Assembly (NCBI RefSeq): GCF_001436455.1
Contig: NZ_AYYU01000002.1
Location: forward strand, 1 to 64,000
DNA: 64,000 nt
DNA from: Lactobacillus jensenii DSM 20557
GTDB taxonomy: Bacteria > Bacillota > Bacilli > Lactobacillales > Lactobacillaceae
Reading direction: 5' to 3'
Position 1 is the first letter of the stretch; every line of letters begins with the position of its first letter. The translations under genes and the position numbers were made by a program. Below the pieces are notes generated by a model. That model ran no database searches. It saw only the letters and a list, made by a program, of their open reading frames with translations, and was not told where the DNA came from. Of this stretch, positions 1 to 7,819 are shown piece by piece.

Positions 1-87
1 TCATCCTTACACAAACTATTTTACGGTCTCTGTTATTGAAATCAAAATACCATCTAATAAATATTAATGCTAATAAGATAAATTATT

Positions 88-118
88 TGTTATAAATTTG
101 TTTTTGTGAAAAGGAGAA
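88..118 (+). promoter_or_regulatory. Putative extended -10 promoter and RBS of the type III R-M operon
   Basis: An extended -10 element (TG-T-TATAAA, 88-96) lies about 30 bases before the mod start, and a strong AAGGAG ribosome binding site follows at 111-116, nine bases before the ATG at 125. I found no convincing -35 box. The first 80 bases of the window hold no recognisable gene. Promoter assignment is by motif only. Confidence 0.4.
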
Positions 119-124
119 AAGATA

Positions 125-673
125 ATGGTTGTTGAATCGAAGATACTGGAACAGATCAAATTAACTTTAATAAAAATCGGGGGGGGTAAATACTTCACTG
201 TAGACGGTGTTTTAAAAAGAAATGCAGTGATTAATGATTTAGATAGATATGATAAGGATCTAATGACAGCACTGCTTAATGATGAACTAATCCATAAAAA
301 CTTTACTACCAAGATAGCAGATATTGAAATCTTTGAGGTCAACAAGTTTATTGATATGCTCCGATACAAGGAATATTGGGCAAATAGTTTTACCAAATTT
401 AATAATAAAATTGGTTTAGCTGTTGGAGATAAGTACATTGATGATTCTTCAGACGTTGTATTGAATTTCCCTTACAAGGATTGTGTGCTTAAAGCTGGTA
501 TGACTAAAGAAGATGTTGAAGATAGTGATGATGCTAATGAACTATTTTTAAATGAAACCATAGCTAAATCTGAAATTGATGAATTGCTTGAGCCAAAAAT
601 CCTTGTTAATGCACTTAAATATGATGAGGATGGTTCAAAAAAATTGAAAATATTACTGATAAAGATAATTTGA
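125..673 (+). CDS. mod: Type III DNA methyltransferase (Mod), N-terminal part, frameshifted
   Basis: This frame encodes the first 182 residues of a type III restriction-modification Mod subunit. It holds the N-terminal helical region that precedes the catalytic domain and stops before the DPPF motif. The ATG at 125 has a good AAGGAG site nine bases upstream. The frame terminates at TGA 671-673, shortly after an A7 tract at 637-643. Reading one base back from that tract gives K-K-I-E-N-I-T-D-K-D-N-L-I-I-K-G, which runs straight into the downstream frame, so the two frames together make one Mod of about 660 residues, a usual size for the family. Either this is an inactivating one-base deletion, a phase-variable OFF state, or a site of -1 slippage (see the separate entry). 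On its own this fragment lacks the methyltransferase motifs. Confidence 0.8.
   Translation: MVVESKILEQIKLTLIKIGGGKYFTVDGVLKRNAVINDLDRYDKDLMTALLNDELIHKNFTTKIADIEIFEVNKFIDMLRYKEYWANSFTKFNNKIGLAVGDKYIDDSSDVVLNFPYKDCVLKAGMTKEDVEDSDDANELFLNETIAKSEIDELLEPKILVNALKYDEDGSKKLKILLIKII
637..643 (+). other. A7 slippery heptamer at the mod frame junction
   Basis: Seven adenines lie in the phase TC[A AAA AAA]TTG relative to the upstream mod frame, which is the classical X XXY YYZ heptamer for bacterial -1 frameshifting. Both lysyl-tRNAs could re-pair perfectly after slipping back one base, and the next codons (ATT GAA AAT ATT ACT GAT) continue the conserved Mod protein in the downstream frame. A Shine-Dalgarno-like GAGGA lies at 626-630, about seven bases upstream, where such elements can stimulate slippage. 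I saw no strong downstream hairpin in this AT-rich stretch. An eighth A would also restore the frame, so the tract could equally be a mutable phase-variation switch or a transcriptional slippage site. Confidence 0.6.
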
Positions 674-2112
674 TAATTAAGGGAAACAATTTAATTGCGT
701 TGTACAGCTTAGTTGATAGATATGCAAGTAAGATAAAGCTTATTTATCTAGACCCACCGTTTAATACAAAAAATGGAGATTTTCCTTATAATGACAGATT
801 TAATCACTCTACATGGCTAACCTTTATGAAAAACAGAATTGACGTGGCAAGAAAATTACTAAAAGAGGATGGACTTATTTTTATTGAAATAGATCACCTG
901 GAAGAAGCATATTTAAAAGTATTGCTCGATATGTCTTTTGGGATTCAAAATTATGTTGCCACTATTTCCGTTAAATCAAATTCAATTTCAGGAAGTAAAA
1001 CCTCTCATAAAGGTAAAACTATATTAAAAAATTACGATTCAATATTAGTATATAAAAATGGTGCTGAAAATATAAAAATTAATCCGCAATATACACCAAA
1101 GGAAAAATGGGATACTCATTATAGTTTTTATCTTAGAAAAAACAGTAAGAATGAGTTAGAAAAAGCGAGCCTGAAAGACTTACTGATAGAAAAAAACATT
1201 TTAGAAAGGGGAGAAAGTATAAAAGCTAACATTTGGGATAATAAAGAATTTCAGAAATTTGCTAATGAAAATAAAGATAATATTTTCAGAGAAGTTAATT
1301 CGATACCAGATGATCTAAAAGAAAAAAGCATTGAGAATAAAGATCAGATAGTATCTTTAAATCATAAAGGTAAAATTATGTACGCTTTAAACGGTACAAG
1401 ATATTCTCCCTTATCCAGTTCATATAAAAATATTAATGGGGAGAGTGTTCCAGCTCAATTGTTAGGAGATTTATGGACTGATATTGATTATCAGAATACC
1501 CAAAATCAAGGAGGAGTTAGTTTTACAAATGCTAAAAAACCAGAACAGTTACTTAAAAGAATTATAAATTTGTGTACTAATGAAGGGGATATAGTTCTGG
1601 ATTGCTTCATGGGTTCTGCTACTACTCAAGCAGTTGCCTTAAAACTTAACCGTCAATTTATTGGTGTAGAACAAATGGATTATATTAATACCATATCTGT
1701 ACCACGTTTACAAAAGGTTATAGAAGGTGAACAAGGTGGAATTTCTAAAAATAAAGATGTTAAATGGCAAGGTGGAGGCTCATTTATCTATGCTGAATTA
1801 ATGGAAAAGAGTCAAGGTTACCTGAAGGACATTAAAGAAGCTACTGACGTTGATGAATTGATGACAGTCTATAACCGTATGAAAGCCAATAGTGACATCA
1901 ACTTTAGAGTTGATTTAGATAAGTTTGAAAAAGAATTTCAAAGTGGAGAATTGACTACATTAGATGATTTGAAGAAAGAGCTCATTTTAATAATTGATAA
2001 AAACCAACTTTACTATAATTATTCAAACATCGATGATGAGACCGTAAGAAGTCTTATCTCTGATAGTGACTACAAGTTTAACAAGAGCTTCTATGCTACT
2101 AGAGGAGAATGA
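670..2112 (+). CDS. mod: Type III DNA adenine methyltransferase (Mod), catalytic and target-recognition part
   Basis: This is the larger, C-terminal part of the type III Mod subunit, which methylates adenine N6 with S-adenosylmethionine and provides sequence recognition for the Mod-Res complex. The catalytic motif IV (DPPF, residues 28-31, within YLDPPFNT) comes first and the SAM-binding motif I (VLDCFMGSATTQ, about residues 308-319) later, the beta-class order. The variable region between them (about residues 95-290) is the likely target-recognition domain and looks more AT-rich than its flanks. The nominal start TTG at 670 has no ribosome binding site, so this frame is probably entered from the upstream one at the A7 tract. 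The gene ends six bases before res, whose ribosome binding site lies in its last codons. Confidence 0.85.
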   Translation: MIIKGNNLIALYSLVDRYASKIKLIYLDPPFNTKNGDFPYNDRFNHSTWLTFMKNRIDVARKLLKEDGLIFIEIDHLEEAYLKVLLDMSFGIQNYVATISVKSNSISGSKTSHKGKTILKNYDSILVYKNGAENIKINPQYTPKEKWDTHYSFYLRKNSKNELEKASLKDLLIEKNILERGESIKANIWDNKEFQKFANENKDNIFREVNSIPDDLKEKSIENKDQIVSLNHKGKIMYALNGTRYSPLSSSYKNINGESVPAQLLGDLWTDIDYQNTQNQGGVSFTNAKKPEQLLKRIINLCTNEGDIVLDCFMGSATTQAVALKLNRQFIGVEQMDYINTISVPRLQKVIEGEQGGISKNKDVKWQGGGSFIYAELMEKSQGYLKDIKEATDVDELMTVYNRMKANSDINFRVDLDKFEKEFQSGELTTLDDLKKELILIIDKNQLYYNYSNIDDETVRSLISDSDYKFNKSFYATRGE

Positions 2113-2117
2113 AATAA

Positions 2118-4781
2118 ATGGTAAATAAGAGTAAAAATAGTAATATTAAACCACTACCTTTTCTTGAAAAAGTACATGAAGGAATTTCAAGAATCGATTA
2201 TGTTCCTTACGATTATCAATATATAAATGAGAGTTTAAAACATAATTTAAGACCTTATCAGCTGTCTGCTTTATTCAGCTTAGACTGGGTGCAAAAGCAT
2301 GATGAAGTTCAACAACATAATCATTTAATGTTTAACATGGCCACTGGCTCAGGTAAAACAGATGTAATGGCATCTAACATCTTGTACTTGTTTAAGGAAT
2401 ATGGTTATACTAATTTTCTTTTTGTAACTAATTCAAATGCAATTGTTAACAAGACAAAAGAAAACTTTTTAAATAGTAATTCATCAAAATATCTTTTTGC
2501 GCCAACCATAAATATAGATGGCCAATTGGTGGATATTAAACAAGTTAAAAATTTTCCATTAAATCAACAAGCTAATGCGATCTATATTAAGTTGACCACC
2601 ATCCAATCACTTTCAAATGAAATTAATTATTCAAAAGAAAATGGATTGACCATAGAAGATTTAGAGAATTATAAGATAGTTATTCTTGCTGATGAGGCTC
2701 ACCACTTTAACGCTCAAACTAAGAGTCAAAAACAAAAAGAAACCTCATGGGAAGAAGTTCTTGATCGAGTTAGAAATGCTAATAAATTAAATATTCAACT
2801 TGAATATACGGCTACTATCGATATCGATAAGGACGAAGTTTACGAGAAATATAAGAATAAAATCATCTACAAATATGATCTTAATCGCTTTATGGATGAT
2901 GGTTATTCTAAGAAAGTTTTCCGTCTTGAAGCTAATAATGACAACAATCAGAAGCTTTTAAATGCTATCCTATTAAGTCAATACAGAAAGAGAATAGCTC
3001 ATAAATTAAATATTAGTGATTTTAAGCCTGTTGTTTTAGTAAAATCCAATCGTATTAAAACTTCTGAAAAGGTTAAAGATAGTTTCTTACAAATGATGGA
3101 GGATTTATCTTCAGAATTCTTAGCTAAGTTTATTTCAGAAAATGCTGAAATTAACAAGAATAGTATGGCTTTATCAAAAGCTTATGAATATTGGAAAACT
3201 CAAGATTTATCTAAGGCTGTAGAAGAACTTCAAAGAGATTTTAATATTAAGACCACTATCAATGTTAATGAAGGTGGTACTAAAGGGATCGTGAGTGAAG
3301 AAGCAGACTTTAAGAAATTGAACTCTTTGGAAGATATCAATAACCCATTTAGAATAATTTTTGCAGTTGCTAAATTAACTGAAGGATGGGACGTCTTAAA
3401 CTTATTTGATATTGTTAGAATTTCAGAAGAAAAAGAATCTAAGACAATCAAGCAGACAAATGCAGAAGCTCAATTAATTGGTAGAGGTGCCAGATACTAT
3501 CCTTTTGTTTACAAAGGTGAAAAGTCATATACTCGCAGATTCGATACTGGTGCTGACTCTACTTTTGAGAATCAATTACTTGAAAGTCTGTACTACCACA
3601 CTATCAATGACTCTGGATACATCAAAAACTTGAACAAGTCATTTGATAATATGAATTTGATAGCAAATCAAGATGGTAATTATCAAGTATTCTCTGCAGA
3701 CGTAAAGAAAACTTTCCTGAAATCTAATTTCTATAAGAATGGAAATATCTATTACAACAAGACAGTACAAGTTCCTGACTCCGAATACAGAGATTTAAAG
3801 GCTTACGGAATTGACAATCAAACTATGATTATTAATTACAGTATTGCTACTACCGAAAGCTCCTTTAAACAGGCATATACGAGTCTCTCTGAAAACAAAG
3901 TCAAGTTAGTTAATGTTGTTGATTTTTCTAATTTAAGTGACTATAGATTAGTTAAAAAGGCTATTGCCAAGAATACATTTTTCCGTTTTTCTGAAATGAA
4001 ACAATATTTGCCAGAATTAACTTCTATCAGAGAGTTTATAACTTCTCCAAATTGGTTAGGCAATATTTCAATTTTAGCTAGAGTACCCAATGAATATACT
4101 CTTAACTTGGATGATAAGTTAAAAGTTATTTCTATTGCACTAAAACAAATTCAAGCTCAAGTGGTAAAGAATTATCGTAAAGAGAAAGGCACAAATATTT
4201 TTGTTCCAATCTCAGTTAAAGAAACCGTTAAAGATTATTCTAAATTAGTCCCTCAACGCTCTAATAAGACTATTTCTGAAATTATTCTTCCTAAAGATAT
4301 GAGTGCCAAAGAATGGTACCCATATTCAACTGCTATTGTTGACCAACTTGAAATGAGTTTCATCAATCTTTTAGATACTTGGGTCAACAAATTAAAGGAA
4401 AAATACAAGGAAATATATCTTATTAGAAACGAGGAAACTATTTCAAAGTGGTCACTCCACGAATTTGAAAATACTGATATTAAGCATTATCAAGGATATA
4501 AGCCTGACTTTATTATGGTCTTAATTGATGCAGACTTTATTTACCAAATATATGTGGAACCCAAAGGGGATGAATTTCTGGAAAAAGATGCTTGGAAACA
4601 AAATCTATTGGAAAGCATCAGGCCTGAGAAGATTAAAGTTTTAGCTGAAAATGATAACATTAAGCTTTATGGTGTTAAGTTCTACACTAGAGGTGATGGA
4701 AGAAATATCAGAGAAGAACTTCAAGATTTAAAAATTCTCCCTGGTGCAGAGGAAAAACATATCGATGAACTAATTTTATAA
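2118..4781 (+). CDS. res: Type III restriction endonuclease subunit (Res)
   Basis: The Res subunit is an SF2 helicase-like ATPase fused to a nuclease; with Mod it translocates or diffuses along DNA and cleaves near unmethylated sites. Visible motifs are Walker A (ATGSGKT, about residues 75-81), the DEAH box (LADEAHH, about 191-197), YTATID (motif III), GWDVLNLFDIVRI and the motif VI arginines (IGRGARYYPF, about 454-463). The C-terminal region has PDF...YVEPKGDE (about 796-818), a PD-(D/E)XK nuclease signature with E and K spaced as expected. At 887 residues it appears full length and undamaged. The start follows a GAGGAG site inside the end of mod, so the two genes are co-transcribed. A functional Res without Mod cannot protect DNA or form the holoenzyme, which matters given the mod frameshift. 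Confidence 0.93.
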   Translation: MVNKSKNSNIKPLPFLEKVHEGISRIDYVPYDYQYINESLKHNLRPYQLSALFSLDWVQKHDEVQQHNHLMFNMATGSGKTDVMASNILYLFKEYGYTNFLFVTNSNAIVNKTKENFLNSNSSKYLFAPTINIDGQLVDIKQVKNFPLNQQANAIYIKLTTIQSLSNEINYSKENGLTIEDLENYKIVILADEAHHFNAQTKSQKQKETSWEEVLDRVRNANKLNIQLEYTATIDIDKDEVYEKYKNKIIYKYDLNRFMDDGYSKKVFRLEANNDNNQKLLNAILLSQYRKRIAHKLNISDFKPVVLVKSNRIKTSEKVKDSFLQMMEDLSSEFLAKFISENAEINKNSMALSKAYEYWKTQDLSKAVEELQRDFNIKTTINVNEGGTKGIVSEEADFKKLNSLEDINNPFRIIFAVAKLTEGWDVLNLFDIVRISEEKESKTIKQTNAEAQLIGRGARYYPFVYKGEKSYTRRFDTGADSTFENQLLESLYYHTINDSGYIKNLNKSFDNMNLIANQDGNYQVFSADVKKTFLKSNFYKNGNIYYNKTVQVPDSEYRDLKAYGIDNQTMIINYSIATTESSFKQAYTSLSENKVKLVNVVDFSNLSDYRLVKKAIAKNTFFRFSEMKQYLPELTSIREFITSPNWLGNISILARVPNEYTLNLDDKLKVISIALKQIQAQVVKNYRKEKGTNIFVPISVKETVKDYSKLVPQRSNKTISEIILPKDMSAKEWYPYSTAIVDQLEMSFINLLDTWVNKLKEKYKEIYLIRNEETISKWSLHEFENTDIKHYQGYKPDFIMVLIDADFIYQIYVEPKGDEFLEKDAWKQNLLESIRPEKIKVLAENDNIKLYGVKFYTRGDGRNIREELQDLKILPGAEEKHIDELIL

Positions 4782-4828
4782 AATCAGTTACTATATTAAT
4801 AATGAACTGAATAAAAATAGAGACTTCT

Positions 4829-4870
4829 AAAAAAGCTTTAAGTATGTTGCTACATACTTAAAGCTTTTTT
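4829..4870. terminator. Bidirectional intrinsic terminator between res and uspA
   Basis: A perfect 18-base inverted repeat (arms 4829-4846 and 4853-4870, six-base loop) flanked by A-run and T-run separates the convergent res and uspA genes and can stop transcription in both directions. Confidence 0.85.
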
Positions 4871-4889
4871 TGTATATTAAGTTTTTGAA

Positions 4890-5330
4890 TTATTTCTGAC
4901 GAATTACAATAACGTCACATTCAGCAGTTCTAGTTACGTATTCAGTAACACTACCAATTAGCAATCTTTCTACTGCATTAAGACCTGTAGCACCTAAAAC
5001 AATTAAGTCGGTTTGATGCTTCTTTGGAAAGTCGTGAGCAATGATTGTTTTTGGTGAACCAAATTCAATAGAATAGTGAACGTCCTTGATACCTGCTTTT
5101 ACTGCTCGATCATAATATTCTTCTAATTTCTTTTTTGCATCAGCTGAAACTTGTTCTACCATTGCTGAATCAAAACTAGAAACATTTTGGAAGGATCTAG
5201 TATCGATAACATGTAAAATTTCTAAGCTAGCATTATTTCGTTTTGCAATTGCAACGGCTTTTGTAAAAGCTAAATCAGCTTCTTTTGAACCATCAACTGC
5301 AATTTGAATATGTGAATATTGCTTTAACAT
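4890..5330 (-). CDS. uspA: Universal stress protein, UspA family
   Basis: A single-domain universal stress protein of 146 residues, a usual length. The alpha/beta nucleotide-binding fold begins with IQIAVDGSKEAD and carries the ATP-binding signature G-x2-G-x9-G-S (GATGLNAVERLLIGSV) near the C terminus, so it probably belongs to the ATP-binding class. I chose the ATG at 5330 because an AGAGGTG site sits seven bases upstream; an in-frame GTG three codons earlier overlaps that site. It is the last gene of a minus-strand unit after the 6S-like RNA and a small membrane protein, an arrangement known in lactic acid bacteria. Its exact physiological role cannot be read from the sequence. Confidence 0.9.
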   Translation of the reverse strand: MLKQYSHIQIAVDGSKEADLAFTKAVAIAKRNNASLEILHVIDTRSFQNVSSFDSAMVEQVSADAKKKLEEYYDRAVKAGIKDVHYSIEFGSPKTIIAHDFPKKHQTDLIVLGATGLNAVERLLIGSVTEYVTRTAECDVIVIRQK

Positions 5331-5394
5331 AATGAGCACCTCTTTCTTAACTTTATTTTACCAAAAAACTAAAAATATATGATTAGTTTTTAAA

Positions 5395-5667
5395 TTATTT
5401 TTTAGTTATTGTTATCCCAAAAAATAAAATAACTAGACAAGCCAATGAAATAGTTAATAGGTTTAGCAAAATATTGTTGAGAAATAGGAAAAAGATGCCA
5501 AAGAGTGTAATTAATCCAAGACTTAAACTGGTAGCAGTCATGCAGAATTTATAGTTCTTTTGGGAACTGTTAAATATCAGAAAACTACTATTTCTTTTAG
5601 ACCATAAAAAATATGCAAGTAGAAAAACTAACACTAAGAAAATTAGAACTACTATTTTAATAATCAT
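5395..5667 (-). CDS. Small hypothetical membrane protein upstream of uspA
   Basis: About 90 residues with an N-terminal hydrophobic helix (IIKIVVLIFLVLVFLLAYFLW), a short polar stretch and two further hydrophobic segments, so probably three membrane passes. I do not recognise a family with certainty. It lies between the 6S-like RNA and uspA on the same strand, the position occupied by a conserved hypothetical gene in the published Lacto-usp context. The ATG at 5667 follows an AGGATG-like site; a TTG one codon earlier is also possible. No catalytic motif is visible. Confidence 0.65.
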   Translation of the reverse strand: MIIKIVVLIFLVLVFLLAYFLWSKRNSSFLIFNSSQKNYKFCMTATSLSLGLITLFGIFFLFLNNILLNLLTISLACLVILFFGITITKK

Positions 5668-5683
5668 CAACTATCATCCTATC

Positions 5684-5710
5684 AAAAAAGCGGCTCCAAA
5701 GGAACCGCCG
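5684..5710 (-). terminator. Intrinsic terminator of the 6S-like RNA
   Basis: On the minus strand GCGGTTCC and GGAGCCGC form an eight-base stem with a short loop followed by six Ts. It ends the 6S-like transcript 17 bases before the small membrane gene, which shows that the RNA can be an independent unit even though the protein genes follow closely. Confidence 0.8.
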
Positions 5711-5912
5711 TTAAAATCTATAAAAATCCGAGCTGACTGTCGAACTGTAAAGACGCTTGTTGATCCCGCTAATAGCAAGTTTATATGGCCTGTATCGCAG
5801 TGAATATGGATCCTGCTCGAGGCAGTTTTCCGATTCAGTAGTTATTTACAGACCTCCACGTCGTAGGTTTGATCGGTCAACTTTGTACTTTAATTCTATC
5901 AACTCGAATCAC
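5711..5912 (-). ncRNA. ssrS: 6S RNA-like regulatory RNA (Lacto-usp locus)
   Basis: The roughly 200-base minus-strand transcript folds like 6S RNA, which binds the housekeeping RNA polymerase holoenzyme by mimicking an open promoter. A 12-base closing stem pairs 5898-5909 with 5726-5737, further helices extend inward (GAAUU-AAAG with CUUU-ACA-GUUC; GUUGA-CC with GG-A-UCAAC), then both strands open into a large central bubble. Beyond it an eight-base stem pairs 5847-5854 with 5787-5794, capped by an irregular hairpin (UGAAU/AUUCA, CUGC/GCAG). It has its own promoter and terminator. The locus between rarA and uspA is typical for Firmicutes 6S RNA, and the same context defined the short 'Lacto-usp' motif that was suggested to be part of 6S. 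The fold was worked out by hand, not by covariance search. Confidence 0.75.
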
Positions 5913-5914
5913 TT

Positions 5915-5945
5915 ATTATAATAGCAGAATTTTAGGTAAAGTCAA
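5915..5945 (-). promoter_or_regulatory. Promoter of the 6S-like RNA
   Basis: Reading the minus strand, TTGACT (5940-5945) is followed after 16 bases by TATTAT (5918-5923) preceded by TG-C, or after 19 bases by TATAAT (5915-5920). The first choice predicts initiation near 5911, just two bases before the closing stem. Confidence 0.75.
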
Positions 5946-5972
5946 GAAATGTATCCGTTTGCAAAAGCTATG

Positions 5973-7274
5973 CTATCTGCGATTATTCAATCCTTTTTCT
6001 TGTAACACTTTGAGCTTTTTATATTGATTTTTAAGTGCCGATTCAATTTTTGAATTGCCTTTTGGATTAAAATAACTATCATGAATTAATGAATTTGGCA
6101 AATATTGTTGGGGAATCCAATCATTAGTGTAATTGTGAGGATAGAGATAATCAGTTCCATGACCGAGCTTATTTGCACCAGAATAGTGACTATCCTTTAA
6201 ATGATTGGGAATAGAGCCAATTTTCTTATTACGAACGACATCTAATGCTGTATCAACTGCAGAAATTGCACTGTTACTTTTAGGTGAGAGTGCTAGTTCA
6301 ATTACTGCATTACTTAATGGTATTCTTGCTTCAGGAAGTCCAATTTGTTGGGCAGTCCATACAGCTAGTGCTGTATGTTGACAAGCGGCAGGATTTGCTA
6401 AGCCAATATCTTCATAAGCAATTACCAACAAACGGCGACAAATTGAAATCAAATCTCCACTTTCTATTAGTCTAGCTAAATAATGTAGAGCTGCATCAGT
6501 ATCAGAACCACGAATTGATTTTTGAAAAGCAGATACTAAGTCATAGTGCCCATCACCATTTGCATCAAAATTTTGACTTTTTACTTGGATAGAATCTGCC
6601 ATGATTTCCTGGGTAATTACTAACTTATTTTGGGTATCTTTACCATTTTCTGCATAAGTAGATAAAACAGCTAATTCTAAGGCGTTAAGTGTGGCACGTA
6701 AATCTCCATTACCTTTTTCAATTAGTAATTGTTCAGCATCACTGTTAAGCTGGACATGATATTTACCCAAGCCTCGATCACTATCTTTTAAGGCGTTTTG
6801 AATTGCTATTTGGGCATCACTTGCAGAAAGAGGATGTAATTCAAAAATTTGGCATCTTGAACGGATAGCAGGCGAAATTGAAATATATGGATTTTCAGTT
6901 GTAGCACCTATTAGGACAATTTGTCCAGATTCCAAAAGGGGAAGAAGAAAATCTTGTTTGGTTTTATCTAACCGATGGATTTCATCTAGTAATAAGATTA
7001 CTGTTCCACTCATTTTCGCTTCGAGAGCCACTTGTTGTAAATCTTTTTTTGTATCGGTAGCAGCGTTCAAGATCCTAAAGGCATATTTTGTTGAACCAGC
7101 AATTGCTGAAGCAATGCTGGTTTTTCCAATCCCAGGTGGGCCATAAAGAATCATCGAAGATAGTAATTTTGCTTCAACCATACGACGAATAATCTTTCCA
7201 GGGCCTACAAGATGTTGCTGACCAACAACTTCACTTAAATCTTTTGGCCTCATTCGATAGGCAAGTGGCTTCAT
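5973..7274 (-). CDS. rarA: Replication-associated recombination protein A (RarA/MgsA), AAA+ ATPase
   Basis: A clamp-loader-like AAA+ ATPase that acts at stalled replication forks. The protein of 433 residues shows Walker A (GPPGIGKT, residues 45-52), Walker B (LLLDEIHRL), sensor 1 (GATTEN) and the arginine-finger region (AIRSRCQIFELHPLS), followed by the C-terminal helical and tetramerisation region with the conserved YEDIGLANP and YPHNY segments. Length matches the family. The start ATG overlaps the TGA of the upstream YueI-family gene by four bases (ATGA), so the two are translationally coupled. The 6S-like RNA lies just downstream on the same strand. Confidence 0.95.
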   Translation of the reverse strand: MKPLAYRMRPKDLSEVVGQQHLVGPGKIIRRMVEAKLLSSMILYGPPGIGKTSIASAIAGSTKYAFRILNAATDTKKDLQQVALEAKMSGTVILLLDEIHRLDKTKQDFLLPLLESGQIVLIGATTENPYISISPAIRSRCQIFELHPLSASDAQIAIQNALKDSDRGLGKYHVQLNSDAEQLLIEKGNGDLRATLNALELAVLSTYAENGKDTQNKLVITQEIMADSIQVKSQNFDANGDGHYDLVSAFQKSIRGSDTDAALHYLARLIESGDLISICRRLLVIAYEDIGLANPAACQHTALAVWTAQQIGLPEARIPLSNAVIELALSPKSNSAISAVDTALDVVRNKKIGSIPNHLKDSHYSGANKLGHGTDYLYPHNYTNDWIPQQYLPNSLIHDSYFNPKGNSKIESALKNQYKKLKVLQEKGLNNRR

Positions 7275-7738
7275 TCAACATCACCTCTATGAAATAGCTT
7301 ATGCCAAAAACCTTCTTTTTTAGGAGTAGCTAATTCTTCTTTAGGAAACTCAGGTGGATAAACTTGCTTAAGTTCAATTCTTTCTTTATTTATTGCTGAT
7401 TTAGCAACAACTAAAATGGCAGCTGAATCCAAATTGGTTTGTGCTGACTCATCTGAAACGAGAGTGAAGGGAATATTTTCCTTTGCGCATGCTGCTTCGA
7501 TTTGATCAATTGTCTCATTTTGTGGCATTTTCCCATTTATCAAAATTTGATAAACTTTATAGTCATTAATGTGCTTTAAGAAAATTTCGAGATTTGCAGG
7601 ATCACCCAAATCCTTGATTGTCATTTTTAGATAAACACGTTCACGCAGGCTTCCCAAAAAGCGGTGCCGTTCATCTGGTTTGGTTTGCAGTGGGCCATGA
7701 GATGATTGCTCTAGGCGTTCATTTAAATTATCTGCCAT
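7271..7738 (-). CDS. YueI family protein (DUF1694)
   Basis: A 155-residue soluble protein resembling the YueI/DUF1694 family of Firmicutes, whose biochemical function is not established. The body (from RHRFLGSLRERVYLKMT to about residue 125) is the conserved domain; the C terminus is a basic tail (KKEGFWHKLFHRG). The gene follows a GGAGGTT site and overlaps rarA by four bases. Being coupled to rarA suggests shared expression, not necessarily a shared pathway. Family assignment is from recognition of the sequence pattern only. Confidence 0.75.
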   Translation of the reverse strand: MADNLNERLEQSSHGPLQTKPDERHRFLGSLRERVYLKMTIKDLGDPANLEIFLKHINDYKVYQILINGKMPQNETIDQIEAACAKENIPFTLVSDESAQTNLDSAAILVVAKSAINKERIELKQVYPPEFPKEELATPKKEGFWHKLFHRGDVE

Positions 7739-7819
7739 GTAATTAACCTCCTATGAGAGTAAAGAAAAAGCCTTTCCATACCAATAGTAGGAAAGACTTC
7801 TTCCAAAAGCAACCAAAAA

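Noticed and set aside
1-60. End of a minus-strand gene at the left edge (TCA at position 1)
   Set aside because: Too little sequence to see any coding character; nothing can be supported.
70-438. Minus-strand reading frame of about 120 codons opposite mod
   Set aside because: It is antisense to a clear Mod coding region, shows no domain and no ribosome binding site, and has the composition of a shadow frame.
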